A DNA stretch of 64,000 nt from Methylophilus sp. 14 (lineage in GTDB: Bacteria; Pseudomonadota; Gammaproteobacteria; Burkholderiales; Methylophilaceae). Under the pieces are notes generated by a model, which saw only the letters and a list, made by a program, of their open reading frames with translations, did no database searches and was not told the DNA's origin. The stretch lies in contig NZ_JADKYS010000001.1 of the NCBI RefSeq assembly GCF_015354345.1, forward strand, positions 868,001 through 932,000, written 5' to 3'. Position 1 is the stretch's first letter. Every line of letters begins with the position of its first letter. Positions 44,377 to 53,154 of the stretch are shown one piece after another. Position numbers and translations under genes: made by a program.

Positions 44377-44868
44377 TTACTTTAAAAATTGCGCGCGGGC
44401 GTTGCGCAGGTCGAGCAGGGCACGAATCAGGTGCCGTTCCACCATGTTGAGGCTGATGTCGAGTTGCCTGGCAATTTCTTTTTGTGCATAGCCTTCAATG
44501 CGGTACATGATAAATACCTGGCGACAACGCGGCGGCAGGTCTTGAATAATTTGGGTGACCAGTTCCAATCTCTGCTTGATATCCGCGAGGTGCTCACTGG
44601 AAACCGTGGTGGCTTGTTCGAGGTCGGCTTGTTGCTGGTAGTCAGCCAGATAGCTGTCTTTGCGATATTGCTCGAGAATCAGGTTGTGAACAATGGTACG
44701 CAAGTAGGCGTGCGGCTCTTCGCTTCGATGTGGGCTGGTGGTGAGTGCAAAGCGCAAAAAACCATCATGCAAGATGTCTTTTGCCTGATGCTGACAATGG
44801 GTTTTGCGACGAATGCCGGGCAGCAGCGTCGTGTAAGCCCATTGAAGATTAATGCCGTGCCATAACAT
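44377..44868 (-). CDS. FecI-type ECF sigma factor (module 2)
   Basis: A 163-residue sigma factor. Region 2: AKDILHDGFLRFAL and EPHAYLRTIVHNLILEQYRK. Region 4: LPPRCRQVFIMYRIEGYAQKEIARQLDISLNMVERHLIRALLDL. It is shorter at the N-terminus than the module 1 protein. First gene of module 2. Upstream, 44869-45152 is a gap shared with metG, which is transcribed in the opposite direction. Confidence 0.92.
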   Translation of the reverse strand: MLWHGINLQWAYTTLLPGIRRKTHCQHQAKDILHDGFLRFALTTSPHRSEEPHAYLRTIVHNLILEQYRKDSYLADYQQQADLEQATTVSSEHLADIKQRLELVTQIIQDLPPRCRQVFIMYRIEGYAQKEIARQLDISLNMVERHLIRALLDLRNARAQFLK

Positions 44869-45094
44869 GCGAGATTGCCAAACGGTTTGAGATGACTTAA
44901 TAACGCAAAGATCGTACCGCGGATTGATGGTTTGCCAGCAGAGGTTAACTGCTTGTTTCGCATGTGCTTTTGCCAGACATTCCCCGGTTATGCTGATTTT
45001 AATTGGTTGCTTTCAGCCGACTTGGTTTTAATAAACCAACGGCAGGGAGCTGTTGCCGATATGCAAGTGGCCGCAGGTGCCATTGCCGAAACCG

Positions 45095-45125
45095 TTGGCT
45101 GAAACCATTAATGGTTTGCTAAAAT
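45095..45125 (+). promoter_or_regulatory. Possible metG promoter with palindrome in the spacer
   Basis: TTGGCT (45095-45100) and TAAAAT (45120-45125) could be -35 and -10 elements with a 19-base spacer. The spacer contains the perfect 16-base palindrome AAACCATTAATGGTTT (45102-45117), which could be an operator. The rest of the 284-base gap 44869-45152 shows nothing else clear. Confidence 0.35.
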
Positions 45126-45152
45126 AGCGGTTTTTATCCTGGTCTTGTTTTC

Positions 45153-47213
45153 ATGACACGCAAACTTCTGGTGACGTCCGCCTTACCTTATGCCAATGGC
45201 AGCATTCATTTGGGGCATCTGGTTGAGTATATTCAAACCGATATCTGGGTGCGTTTTCAGAAAATGCAGGGCCATACGGTGCATTATGTGTGTGCGGATG
45301 ATACCCACGGTACACCAATCATGTTGCGTGCAGAAAAAGAAGGCATTACGCCGGAAGCCTTGATTGAAAAGGTGCATGCTGAACACAGCCAGGACTTTGC
45401 TGAGTTTTTGGTGCAGTTTGATAATTACTACTCGACCAACTCGGAAGAAAACCGCCAGTTGTCCGGCAATATTTATCGTGCGCTGAAAGCCAACGGCAAA
45501 ATTGCCACCAAAACCATAGAACAATATTTTGATCCGGTTAAAAACATGTTTTTGCCGGACCGCTTTATTAAAGGTGAGTGCCCCAAGTGCCACGCCAAAG
45601 ACCAATATGGCGATAACTGCGAAGTCTGCGGCACGACGTACAGCCCGACGGAGTTGATTAACCCGTTTTCGGCCGTCTCTGGTGCGACACCAGTGCGCAA
45701 AGAAACCGAGCATTACTTTTTTAAATTGAGCGAGTGCGCAGACTTTTTACGTGACTGGACGCGCTCTGGCACTCTGCAAGCCGAAGCCGCCAATAAAATG
45801 AGCGAGTGGGTAGGCGAAGTTGGCGAGAATAAGCTTTCTGACTGGGATATTTCGCGCGATGCGCCTTATTTTGGATTTGAAATCCCTGATGCACCAGGCA
45901 AGTATTTTTACGTCTGGCTGGACGCGCCGATTGGCTACATGGCTAGTTTTAAAAACCTGTGCTCCAAAGCTGGCCTGGACTTTGATGAATACTGGAAACA
46001 GGATTCTTCGACCGAGTTGTATCATTTTATCGGCAAGGATATTCTGTATTTCCATGCCTTGTTCTGGCCTGCAACCCTGCAATACTCCGGTCACCGCACG
46101 CCAACACAGGTGTTTGCACATGGCTTTTTGACCGTGAATGGTGAAAAAATGTCCAAGTCGCGCGGCACGTTTATCACGGCGCGCAGCTACCTTGAGCATG
46201 TGAAAAATCCTGAGTATTTACGTTATTACTATGCGGCTAAACTCAATGGCAGCATGGAAGATATCGACTTGAATCTGGAAGACTTTGTCGCCCGTGTGAA
46301 CAGTGACCTGGTAGGTAAATACATCAATATTGCCAGCCGCACGGCCGGGTTTGTGGCGAAGAAGTTTGAGAATAAGTTGATCACGGCGCAGCATGCGGTG
46401 ATTGACGATATGCGTGCAGCAGCCCCGGCAATTGCCGAAGCGTATGCCGCCCGCGACTTTGCACGTGCGCTGCGTGAGATCATGAAGCTGACTGATGCGG
46501 CGAATGCTTATGTGGCTGAAGCGGCGCCTTGGGTGGTGGCAAAAGATGAAACTAAGGCGGCTGAGTTGCATACGATCTGCAGCAATGCGCTGGAAATGTT
46601 CCGCTTGCTGACTATTTACCTGAAGCCGGTATTGCCGAACATTGCAGCTGCTGTTGAAGCTTTCCTGAGTGTGCAGCCATTGCAGTGGGTGGATGTCGGC
46701 CAGGGCTTGGGGACGCAAACGATTCAGCCTTATAATCACATGGTGACGCGCCTGGAAGGTAAGCAGATCGAGGCCATGGTCGAAGCCAATAAAGACAGTT
46801 TGCAAGCGGCGGCGCCGCCTGCCAAAGCAGAGGCAGTTGCCAAAACACCCGCCAAGGCTGAAGCGCCAGCTGCCGAAGAGGGCGCTTATATTTCGATTGA
46901 TGACTTTACCAAAGTGGATTTGCGTATTGCTAAGATCGTCAGTGCCGAGCATGTAGAGGGTGCTGAAAAGTTGCTCAAATTGCTGCTCGATATTGGCGAA
47001 GAAAAGCCTCGCCAGGTATTTGCCGGGATTAAATCGGCGTATGACCCGGCGACGCTGGTGGGCCGTTTAACGGTGATGGTGGCTAACCTGGCGCCGCGCA
47101 AAATGAAGTTTGGCATGAGCGAAGGCATGGTGCTGGCGGCCAGCGATGAGCGTGGTGGTCCATATATTCTGTCGCCTGACAGTGGCGCGCAAGCTGGCAT
47201 GCGCGTGAAATAA
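45153..47213 (+). CDS. metG: Methionyl-tRNA synthetase
   Basis: A 686-residue class I synthetase. HIGH-type motif SIHLGH at 17-22 and KMSKS at 332-336. The connective peptide has one CxxC-CxxC zinc knuckle (C143, C146, C156, C159). There is a low-complexity Ala/Pro/Lys linker (about 550-575) and a C-terminal EMAP/tRNA-binding dimerisation domain (about 580-686, [20 protein letters not shown]). It charges tRNA-Met. It has a strong hairpin terminator. Confidence 0.98.
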   Translation: MTRKLLVTSALPYANGSIHLGHLVEYIQTDIWVRFQKMQGHTVHYVCADDTHGTPIMLRAEKEGITPEALIEKVHAEHSQDFAEFLVQFDNYYSTNSEENRQLSGNIYRALKANGKIATKTIEQYFDPVKNMFLPDRFIKGECPKCHAKDQYGDNCEVCGTTYSPTELINPFSAVSGATPVRKETEHYFFKLSECADFLRDWTRSGTLQAEAANKMSEWVGEVGENKLSDWDISRDAPYFGFEIPDAPGKYFYVWLDAPIGYMASFKNLCSKAGLDFDEYWKQDSSTELYHFIGKDILYFHALFWPATLQYSGHRTPTQVFAHGFLTVNGEKMSKSRGTFITARSYLEHVKNPEYLRYYYAAKLNGSMEDIDLNLEDFVARVNSDLVGKYINIASRTAGFVAKKFENKLITAQHAVIDDMRAAAPAIAEAYAARDFARALREIMKLTDAANAYVAEAAPWVVAKDETKAAELHTICSNALEMFRLLTIYLKPVLPNIAAAVEAFLSVQPLQWVDVGQGLGTQTIQPYNHMVTRLEGKQIEAMVEANKDSLQAAAPPAKAEAVAKTPAKAEAPAAEEGAYISIDDFTKVDLRIAKIVSAEHVEGAEKLLKLLLDIGEEKPRQVFAGIKSAYDPATLVGRLTVMVANLAPRKMKFGMSEGMVLAASDERGGPYILSPDSGAQAGMRVK

Positions 47214-47223
47214 TTGCCTTAAA

Positions 47224-47264
47224 CATCAGCCAGCGCGTGTTGTGTCAACGCGCGCTGGCTGATG
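47224..47264 (+). terminator. Terminator of metG
   Basis: A 14-bp perfect stem CATCAGCCAGCGCG/CGCGCTGGCTGATG (47224-47237 with 47251-47264) is followed after a short gap by CTTTTCTATTTTTG. Confidence 0.8.
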
Positions 47265-47357
47265 GATATCTTTTCTATTTTTGTTGTCTCAGATCAACTG
47301 AAGATTGGCGATACGCTGTTTTAATGGCGTGCGCCACACATGCGCTAACACATTGAT

Positions 47358-47385
47358 TTATATTATATTCAATCATATAATATAA
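47358..47385. promoter_or_regulatory. AT-rich perfect inverted repeat upstream of ccoI
   Basis: TTATATTATAT (47358-47368) and ATATAATATAA (47375-47385) are perfect reverse complements with a 6-base spacer. They lie 36 bases before the ccoI start. The arms contain TATAAT-like words, so this may combine a promoter -10 with an operator. It does not match an FNR box. Confidence 0.45.
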
Positions 47386-47420
47386 AGTTATATATTGTTC
47401 TACGGACGGTCCATCACTCA

Positions 47421-49715
47421 ATGGCAAACCCTTTAGCAGTGAGCAGTGCAAACCCATGGCAAGGGCTGGATATCCAGTCTGAATGGGAGCGATTTAGTCA
47501 GCGCGATGCAGCTTCTGCCGAGGTATGGACCTCTCATGTGTGGGTTGACAACATGCACTGCGCCGCTTGCAGTGGCCGTATTGAGCAAACTATCAAACAA
47601 CAGCGCGGCGTGCTTGCCGTGCATGCCAGTGCCGCTTCCAAACGTGTCCGTGTGGTGTGGGACGCGAAACAAATCTCCCCTTCAAGCTGGTTTGCCAATT
47701 TAAATGACATCGGCTATCCCGCGCTGCCTGTCAACGAATACAACGCTATTTCCGATCGTACCGTGCAGCAACGCAAGATGCTGTGGCGCCTGGTGGTGGC
47801 GGTGTTCTGCATGATGCAGGTCATGATGTACGCTTATCCTACTTATTGGTCGGACAGCAATGATATGGCGCCGGATATGGTGCAGCTCATGAAATGGGCA
47901 TCGTGGGTGCTGACCCTGCCGGTGATGTTGTTTTCAGCCACCCCATTTTTGTCACAAGCCTGGGCCAGTATCAAGCAGCGCCAGTTAGGTATGGATGTGC
48001 CGGTGTCATTGGGCATCCTGGCGGCCTTTATCATGAGCACGCTGGCGACCTTTGCGCCCGGTGGCTGGTGGGGCGAGGTGGTTTATTATGACTCGCTCAC
48101 CATGTTTGTCAGTTTTCTGCTGATTGGTCGCTGGCTGGATGTCAAATTGCGCAACCGCACGGCCGGTGCTTTGGAAAACATGATGCGCCGTTTGCCACAT
48201 GCGGTGCTGAAAAAAAACGACGCCGGTGAGTGGGTACAAATTGCCGCGACCAATATCAATGTGGGTGATGTGTTGTATGTGCGCCCGGGTGAAGTGTTTG
48301 CAGCAGATGGCCTGGTATTGGTTGGCAGCACTAGCGCCGACGAGTCTATGCTCACGGGTGAATCTGAGCCGGTGCTAAAGCCTACTGGCGCCAAAGTCAT
48401 TGCCGGTGCCGGTAATTTAACCTCTGCCATTGAAATGCAGGTCGAGCAGGTCGGCGAGGGTACGCAATACCATGCGCTGGTTAACCTTATGGCTTCGGCC
48501 TCAACTGAAAAACCGGGCATCGCTTTGCTGGCAGATAAAGTCGCGCAACCTTTCTTGTGGGCAGTATTGCTGGCAGCTATCTACGCGGTTTTTTTCTGGT
48601 GGAGCACCGATCCTGCCAAAGCCATTATGTCGGCCGTCGCCGTGTTGGTAGTGACTTGCCCATGTGCGTTATCCCTGGCAACACCTGCCGCCATGCTGGC
48701 CAGCGCCGGTACGTTTGCCAAGGGCGGCGTGTTGATTCGTCGTTTGCAGGCGATTCAGGCGATGAGTGAAGTGGATACTATCGTGTTTGATAAAACCGGC
48801 ACTTTGACCGAAAACTTGCAGCAAGTGACCTTGGCCGAAAGTCATGCGGAATGGGATAGGCAGTGGTTGCTGGACGTGATTGCCAGCATGAGTCGCGATT
48901 CTTTACATCCGGTGGCTCAGGCGTTACATGGCTTTGCTTTGCAGCATGATGCACAAGATCAATTGGTGGTGCAGGATTGGCAAGAGATTGTCGGCGGCGG
49001 TATGTCTGCTACATTTAATGCACCAAATGGAGCATTACTGCCAGTGAAGCTAGGCAATGCGGAATTTTGTGGCATAAGAGACGAAATCGAGAGTGAAGCA
49101 CTGCGTCAGGTCTATGTCACAACAGGTGAAATCCTGCTGGCGAGACTGACTTTGTCCGAGCAGGTAAAACCACATGCCAAAGCGGCTATTTCACAATTAA
49201 TTGCACATGGGCTTGATATTCAGCTGTTATCTGGTGATAGAATAGCGCCCGTTAAAAACCTTGCAGCGCAACTGGGAATAGCGCGCGCATTTGGGTTACA
49301 AAAAGCAGCAGATAAGCTGCAGCATGTAAAGTTGTTGCAACAACAGGGGCGGAAAGTATTAATGGTTGGTGATGGTTTGAATGACGGCCCTGTCATTGCA
49401 GCAGCGCATACTTCTATTGCAATGGGTTCCGGCGTCCCTTTGACGCAGGCACAGGCCGATATGGTGGTGTTGGGTAATGATATCGGTGTGCTGGTTTCGC
49501 TCATTTCGCATTGTCAAAAAACCATCCTCATCGTAAAACAGAATTTGTTGTGGGCTGCGTTGTATAACGCAGCTGGCGTACCATTAGCGATTATGGGCTT
49601 GTTGCCCGCCTGGCTGGCCGGGCTGGGGATGGCGGCCAGTTCGTTATTGGTGTTGCTCAATGCATTACGTTTGACCGACTGGGATAAGTCGGGCTGGCAG
49701 AAAGGTCAGGCATAG
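47421..49715 (+). CDS. ccoI: Copper-translocating P-type ATPase CcoI (FixI)
   Basis: A 764-residue P1B-type ATPase. HMA metal-binding motif MHCAAC (C47, C50), eight membrane segments, the TGES phosphatase motif (LTGESEPV), the metal-channel CPC (C413-P-C415), the phosphorylation site D457 in DKTGTLTE and the hinge MVGDGLNDGPVIAAA. It carries copper towards assembly of the cbb3 oxidase active site. The ribosome binding site is weak. It is followed by ccoS after 4 bases. It precedes ccoN here; in many genomes ccoGHIS lies after ccoNOQP. Confidence 0.95.
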   Translation: MANPLAVSSANPWQGLDIQSEWERFSQRDAASAEVWTSHVWVDNMHCAACSGRIEQTIKQQRGVLAVHASAASKRVRVVWDAKQISPSSWFANLNDIGYPALPVNEYNAISDRTVQQRKMLWRLVVAVFCMMQVMMYAYPTYWSDSNDMAPDMVQLMKWASWVLTLPVMLFSATPFLSQAWASIKQRQLGMDVPVSLGILAAFIMSTLATFAPGGWWGEVVYYDSLTMFVSFLLIGRWLDVKLRNRTAGALENMMRRLPHAVLKKNDAGEWVQIAATNINVGDVLYVRPGEVFAADGLVLVGSTSADESMLTGESEPVLKPTGAKVIAGAGNLTSAIEMQVEQVGEGTQYHALVNLMASASTEKPGIALLADKVAQPFLWAVLLAAIYAVFFWWSTDPAKAIMSAVAVLVVTCPCALSLATPAAMLASAGTFAKGGVLIRRLQAIQAMSEVDTIVFDKTGTLTENLQQVTLAESHAEWDRQWLLDVIASMSRDSLHPVAQALHGFALQHDAQDQLVVQDWQEIVGGGMSATFNAPNGALLPVKLGNAEFCGIRDEIESEALRQVYVTTGEILLARLTLSEQVKPHAKAAISQLIAHGLDIQLLSGDRIAPVKNLAAQLGIARAFGLQKAADKLQHVKLLQQQGRKVLMVGDGLNDGPVIAAAHTSIAMGSGVPLTQAQADMVVLGNDIGVLVSLISHCQKTILIVKQNLLWAALYNAAGVPLAIMGLLPAWLAGLGMAASSLLVLLNALRLTDWDKSGWQKGQA

Positions 49716-49719
49716 CGTT

Positions 49720-49857
49720 ATGGAAATTGCATTTTTATTGATCCCGCTGGCAGTGTTGCTGGTGTTTGTGATTCTGGGTGGCCTATGGTGGGCAATCCAG
49801 ACCGGGCAGTTTGAAGACCTGGAAGAAGAAGGTTCACGCATTCTTGAGCAGGACTAA
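49720..49857 (+). CDS. ccoS: Cbb3 oxidase maturation protein CcoS
   Basis: A 45-residue membrane protein. It begins MEIAFLLIPLAVLLVFVILG, a single membrane helix, continues GLWWAIQTGQFEDLEEEG, the CcoS signature, and ends ILEQD. It is needed for cofactor insertion into the cbb3 oxidase. It lies 4 bases after ccoI, so translational coupling is likely. Confidence 0.93.
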   Translation: MEIAFLLIPLAVLLVFVILGGLWWAIQTGQFEDLEEEGSRILEQD

Positions 49858-49882
49858 TGCTTTTGGGAATTTCTGAACGGGA

Positions 49883-49896
49883 TTGATGTGTGTCAA
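49883..49896 (+). promoter_or_regulatory. FNR/ANR box upstream of ccoN
   Basis: TTGAT-GTGT-GTCAA matches the FNR consensus TTGAT-N4-ATCAA with one mismatch. It lies 100 bases before the ccoN start, well placed for a class II activated promoter with a start site near 49931. An fnr gene with matching recognition helix is at 55843-56664. Confidence 0.8.
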
Positions 49897-49995
49897 ATCA
49901 GATTTGTGACAATCTGAGATGATCGGGTTGAACAACTAAAATTTTTTAGAATTTTTTTAGTGTTGGGTGTTTGTTTTAATCATTGGGAGAAATCC

Positions 49996-51432
49996 ATGCA
50001 AAATGCAACCGTGAAGGCTGCGACCTATAACGATACAGTGGTCCGCCAGTTCGCAATCATGGCAGTGGTTTGGGGAGTTGTGGGCACACTGATGGGCGTG
50101 ATTATTGCGTCTCAGCTGGTGTGGCCGGAGCTTAACCTGGGCCTGCCGTTTACCTCTTTTGGCCGTTTACGACCACTGCATACCAATGCAGTGATTTTCG
50201 CATTTGGTGGCTGTGCTTTATTTGCTACCTCATACTATGTCGTGCAACGTACCTGCCAAACCCGTTTGTTTAGCGACAAACTGGCAAGTTTCACTTTCTG
50301 GGGCTGGCAAGCAGTGATTGTCGCCGCAGCCATCTCCTTGCCATTGGGTTATACCCAGGGTAAAGAGTACGGCGAACTGGAATGGCCAATTGATATCCTG
50401 ATTGCGATCGTATGGATTTCTTATGCCATCGTGTTCTTCGGTACCATCGGTATCCGTAAGGTTAAGCATATCTATGTGGCTAACTGGTTTTACGGTGCGT
50501 TCATTCTGGCGGTGGCTTTGTTGCACATCGTTGAGAGTGCCGCGATTCCGGCTGGCTGGTTCAAGTCTTACTCTGCTTATGCGGGTGTGCAAGATGCGAT
50601 GGTGCAGTGGTGGTATGGTCACAACGCGGTAGGTTTCTTCCTGACAGCGGGCTTCCTGGGCATGATGTACTACTTCGTGCCTAAACAAGCTGAGCGTCCA
50701 GTGTACTCTTACAGCCTGTCTATCGTGCACTTCTGGGCACTGATTTTCACTTACATGTGGGCGGGTCCGCACCACCTGCATTACACCGCTTTGCCTGACT
50801 GGACTCAGTCCCTGGGTATGGTGTTGTCCTTAATCCTGTTTGCACCAAGCTGGGGCGGTATGATCAACGGTATCATGACCTTGTCCGGCGCATGGCATAA
50901 ACTGCGCACAGATCCTATCTTGCGCTTCCTGATTGTTTCATTGTCTTTCTACGGTATGAGTACCTTTGAAGGCCCGATGATGGCGATCAAGACTGTGAAC
51001 GCTTTGTCTCACTACACTGACTGGACCGTGGGTCACGTGCACTCTGGTGCTCTGGGCTGGGTGGGTTTCATTTCCATTGGTTCCCTGTACTTCCTGATTC
51101 CACGCCTGTTTGGTCAAAAACAAATGTACAGCGTGAAAGCGATTGAAGTGCACTTCTGGATGGCCACCATAGGCGTGGTGTTATACATCGCTGCCTTGTG
51201 GATCTCTGGTGTGATGGAAGGCCTGATGTGGCGTGCCATGAACGCTGACGGTACATTGGCTTATACCTTCGTTGAGAGTGTGAAAGCCAAGTTCCCTTAC
51301 TACTTCACACGTGCACTGGGTGGTTTCCTGTATATGAGTGGCTTAGTCATCATGTTGTGGAACACCTATAAAACAGCCACTAATGGCAAACCAGCAACGG
51401 TAGAAGTACCAGCTGTTGTTGCACACGCTTAA
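49996..51432 (+). CDS. ccoN: Cbb3-type cytochrome c oxidase subunit I
   Basis: A 478-residue product starting at ATG 49996 with GGGAG upstream. Twelve or so membrane helices. Histidine ligands for low-spin heme b, heme b3 and CuB are visible in [47 protein letters not shown] and [14 protein letters not shown]. It is the oxygen-reducing, proton-pumping catalytic subunit of a high-affinity oxidase. First gene of ccoNOQP behind an FNR box. Confidence 0.97.
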   Translation: MQNATVKAATYNDTVVRQFAIMAVVWGVVGTLMGVIIASQLVWPELNLGLPFTSFGRLRPLHTNAVIFAFGGCALFATSYYVVQRTCQTRLFSDKLASFTFWGWQAVIVAAAISLPLGYTQGKEYGELEWPIDILIAIVWISYAIVFFGTIGIRKVKHIYVANWFYGAFILAVALLHIVESAAIPAGWFKSYSAYAGVQDAMVQWWYGHNAVGFFLTAGFLGMMYYFVPKQAERPVYSYSLSIVHFWALIFTYMWAGPHHLHYTALPDWTQSLGMVLSLILFAPSWGGMINGIMTLSGAWHKLRTDPILRFLIVSLSFYGMSTFEGPMMAIKTVNALSHYTDWTVGHVHSGALGWVGFISIGSLYFLIPRLFGQKQMYSVKAIEVHFWMATIGVVLYIAALWISGVMEGLMWRAMNADGTLAYTFVESVKAKFPYYFTRALGGFLYMSGLVIMLWNTYKTATNGKPATVEVPAVVAHA

Positions 51433-51442
51433 GGAGCTCACT

Positions 51443-52069
51443 ATGGCAACGCATCAAAACAATAGTGGCAATCTGCACGAAAAGATTGAAACCAATAACT
51501 TCCTGCTGATCGTGCTGACCTTCATCACGATCTCCTTCGGCGGCCTGGTTGAAATCGTGCCTTTGTTTTTCCAGAAATCCCTGACTGAACCCATCCGTGG
51601 TTTGCAGCCATACACTGCATTGCAATTGGCTGGTCGTGACATTTATCTGCGTGAAGGTTGCTACAACTGCCACTCACAGATGATTCGTCCTTTCCATGCT
51701 GAAACCTTGCGTTATGGTCACTACTCTGTGGCAGGTGAGTATGTGTACGATCACCCGTTCCAATGGGGTAGTAAGCGCACAGGTCCTGACTTGCACCGTG
51801 TGGGCGGCAAATACAGTGACGACTGGCATCGTGTTCACTTGAACCAGCCACGTGACGTTGTGCCGGAATCCATCATGCCAGCATATCCATGGTTGAATGA
51901 AAACCTGGTGAATGACGAAACGATTGGTGACCATATGGTTGCGCTGCGTAAAGTAGGCGTGCCTTACACCGACGAGCAGATCAAGGCTGCTGGCGCAGAA
52001 ATCAAGGGTAAAACCGAGATGGATGCACTGGTTTCATACCTGCAAGTGTTGGGTACACACCTCAAATAA
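51443..52069 (+). CDS. ccoO: Cbb3-type oxidase subunit II, monoheme cytochrome c
   Basis: A 208-residue product; ATG 51443 follows AAGGAG. An N-terminal membrane anchor (about 20-44) precedes the periplasmic heme motif GCYNCH (C73, C76, H77), with a distal Met in [10 protein letters not shown]. It transfers electrons from CcoP to CcoN. It starts 10 bases after ccoN. Confidence 0.97.
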   Translation: MATHQNNSGNLHEKIETNNFLLIVLTFITISFGGLVEIVPLFFQKSLTEPIRGLQPYTALQLAGRDIYLREGCYNCHSQMIRPFHAETLRYGHYSVAGEYVYDHPFQWGSKRTGPDLHRVGGKYSDDWHRVHLNQPRDVVPESIMPAYPWLNENLVNDETIGDHMVALRKVGVPYTDEQIKAAGAEIKGKTEMDALVSYLQVLGTHLK

Positions 52070-52080
52070 GGAGACGCGCC

Positions 52081-52221
52081 ATGGATATGATCAATGTATT
52101 ACGCATCGTGTTTACAGTACTGAGTTTTGTGCTGTTTATCGCAATCCTGGTTTGGGCATGGCGCAATCGTCACTCCGCACAGTTCAAGGACGCGCAAAAC
52201 CTGCCGTTCGATCAAGACTAA
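52081..52221 (+). CDS. ccoQ: Cbb3-type oxidase subunit CcoQ
   Basis: A 46-residue product: MDMINVLRIVFTVLSFVLFI begins a single membrane helix, then VWAWRNRHSAQFKDAQNLPF, the typical CcoQ tail. GGAG precedes the ATG. It stabilises the oxidase complex. It lies between ccoO and ccoP as expected. Confidence 0.93.
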   Translation: MDMINVLRIVFTVLSFVLFIAILVWAWRNRHSAQFKDAQNLPFDQD

Positions 52222-52252
52222 TACTCTGTGCGGAAAGCTTAAGGAAAACATC

Positions 52253-53149
52253 ATGAATGATTTTGTAAACGGATTTTGGCCGATCTGGATTTCGACCATT
52301 ACCTTGGGTGGGATCGCTTTTTGTGTCGGTTTGCTGATTTTCGCAAGCCGCGTCAAAGTGCCGCTGGATAGCGACAATACCAATGGTCACGAGTGGGACG
52401 GCATTAAAGAAATGAACAATCCGCTGCCAATGTGGTGGGTGGGCTTGTTTATCATCACTGTAATTTTTGGCTTGGCTTATCTGTTTTTGTTCCCGGGTTT
52501 GGGCACTTACAACGGTAAATTTGGCTGGACAGAAGTGAAGCAGTACGAAGCCGAAGTGGCCAAGAACAACGAAAAAATTGCACCGCTGTATGCTAAATAC
52601 GCTGCAATGCCAGTAGAAGAAGTCGCCAAGATTCCGGAAGCTCGCGATATTGGTAAGCGCATTTTCTTGAATAACTGTGCCGCTTGCCATGGTTCAGATG
52701 CCAAAGGTAGCCGTGGTTTCCCTAACCTGACAGACACTGACTGGTTATATGGTGGTGCGCCTGACACCATCAAATTGACCATCAACAATGGCCGTAACGG
52801 CATCATGCCTCCAATGGCTGCTGCAGTGGGTAATGAAGAAGATGTGAAAAACGTCGCTAACTACGTGTTGAGTCTGTCTGGCAGTATTCATGACTCAGGT
52901 CGTGCCAATGCCGGTAAGGACAAGTTTGTTGTCTGTGCCGCTTGCCACGGTGCAGAAGGCAAGGGTAACCAAATGATTGGTGCGCCTAATCTTTCTGACA
53001 ATATCTGGTTGCATGGTCAGGGTGAAGCCGCGATTATCAAACGCATTCACGAAGGCAAAAATAATGTGATGCCTGCCTGGAAAGAAAAATTCACGCCTGA
53101 GCAAATTCACCTGCTGACAGCGTATGTTTGGGGTCTTTCCAACAAATAA
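52253..53149 (+). CDS. ccoP: Cbb3-type oxidase subunit III, diheme cytochrome c
   Basis: A 298-residue product; ATG 52253 follows AAGGA. Two N-terminal membrane helices (about 10-32 and 60-82), then two cytochrome c domains with heme motifs CAACH at 142-146 and 228-232. Axial Met residues lie in NGIMPPMAA and NNVMPAWK. It accepts electrons from soluble cytochrome c or bc1. End of the structural ccoNOQP set. Confidence 0.97.
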   Translation: MNDFVNGFWPIWISTITLGGIAFCVGLLIFASRVKVPLDSDNTNGHEWDGIKEMNNPLPMWWVGLFIITVIFGLAYLFLFPGLGTYNGKFGWTEVKQYEAEVAKNNEKIAPLYAKYAAMPVEEVAKIPEARDIGKRIFLNNCAACHGSDAKGSRGFPNLTDTDWLYGGAPDTIKLTINNGRNGIMPPMAAAVGNEEDVKNVANYVLSLSGSIHDSGRANAGKDKFVVCAACHGAEGKGNQMIGAPNLSDNIWLHGQGEAAIIKRIHEGKNNVMPAWKEKFTPEQIHLLTAYVWGLSNK

Positions 53150-53154
53150 GGTGT

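Noticed and set aside
46218-46952. 244-codon open frame on the minus strand inside metG
   Set aside because: It is fully antisense to a well conserved gene, lacks a ribosome site and shows no recognisable domain; a by-product of codon bias.
47351-47374. TTGAT...TCAAT as an FNR box before ccoI
   Set aside because: The half sites are separated by about 11 bases instead of 4 and the second half does not match ATCAA.
50230-50781. 183-codon open frame antisense to ccoN
   Set aside because: Mirror of conserved membrane helices of CcoN; not a plausible protein.
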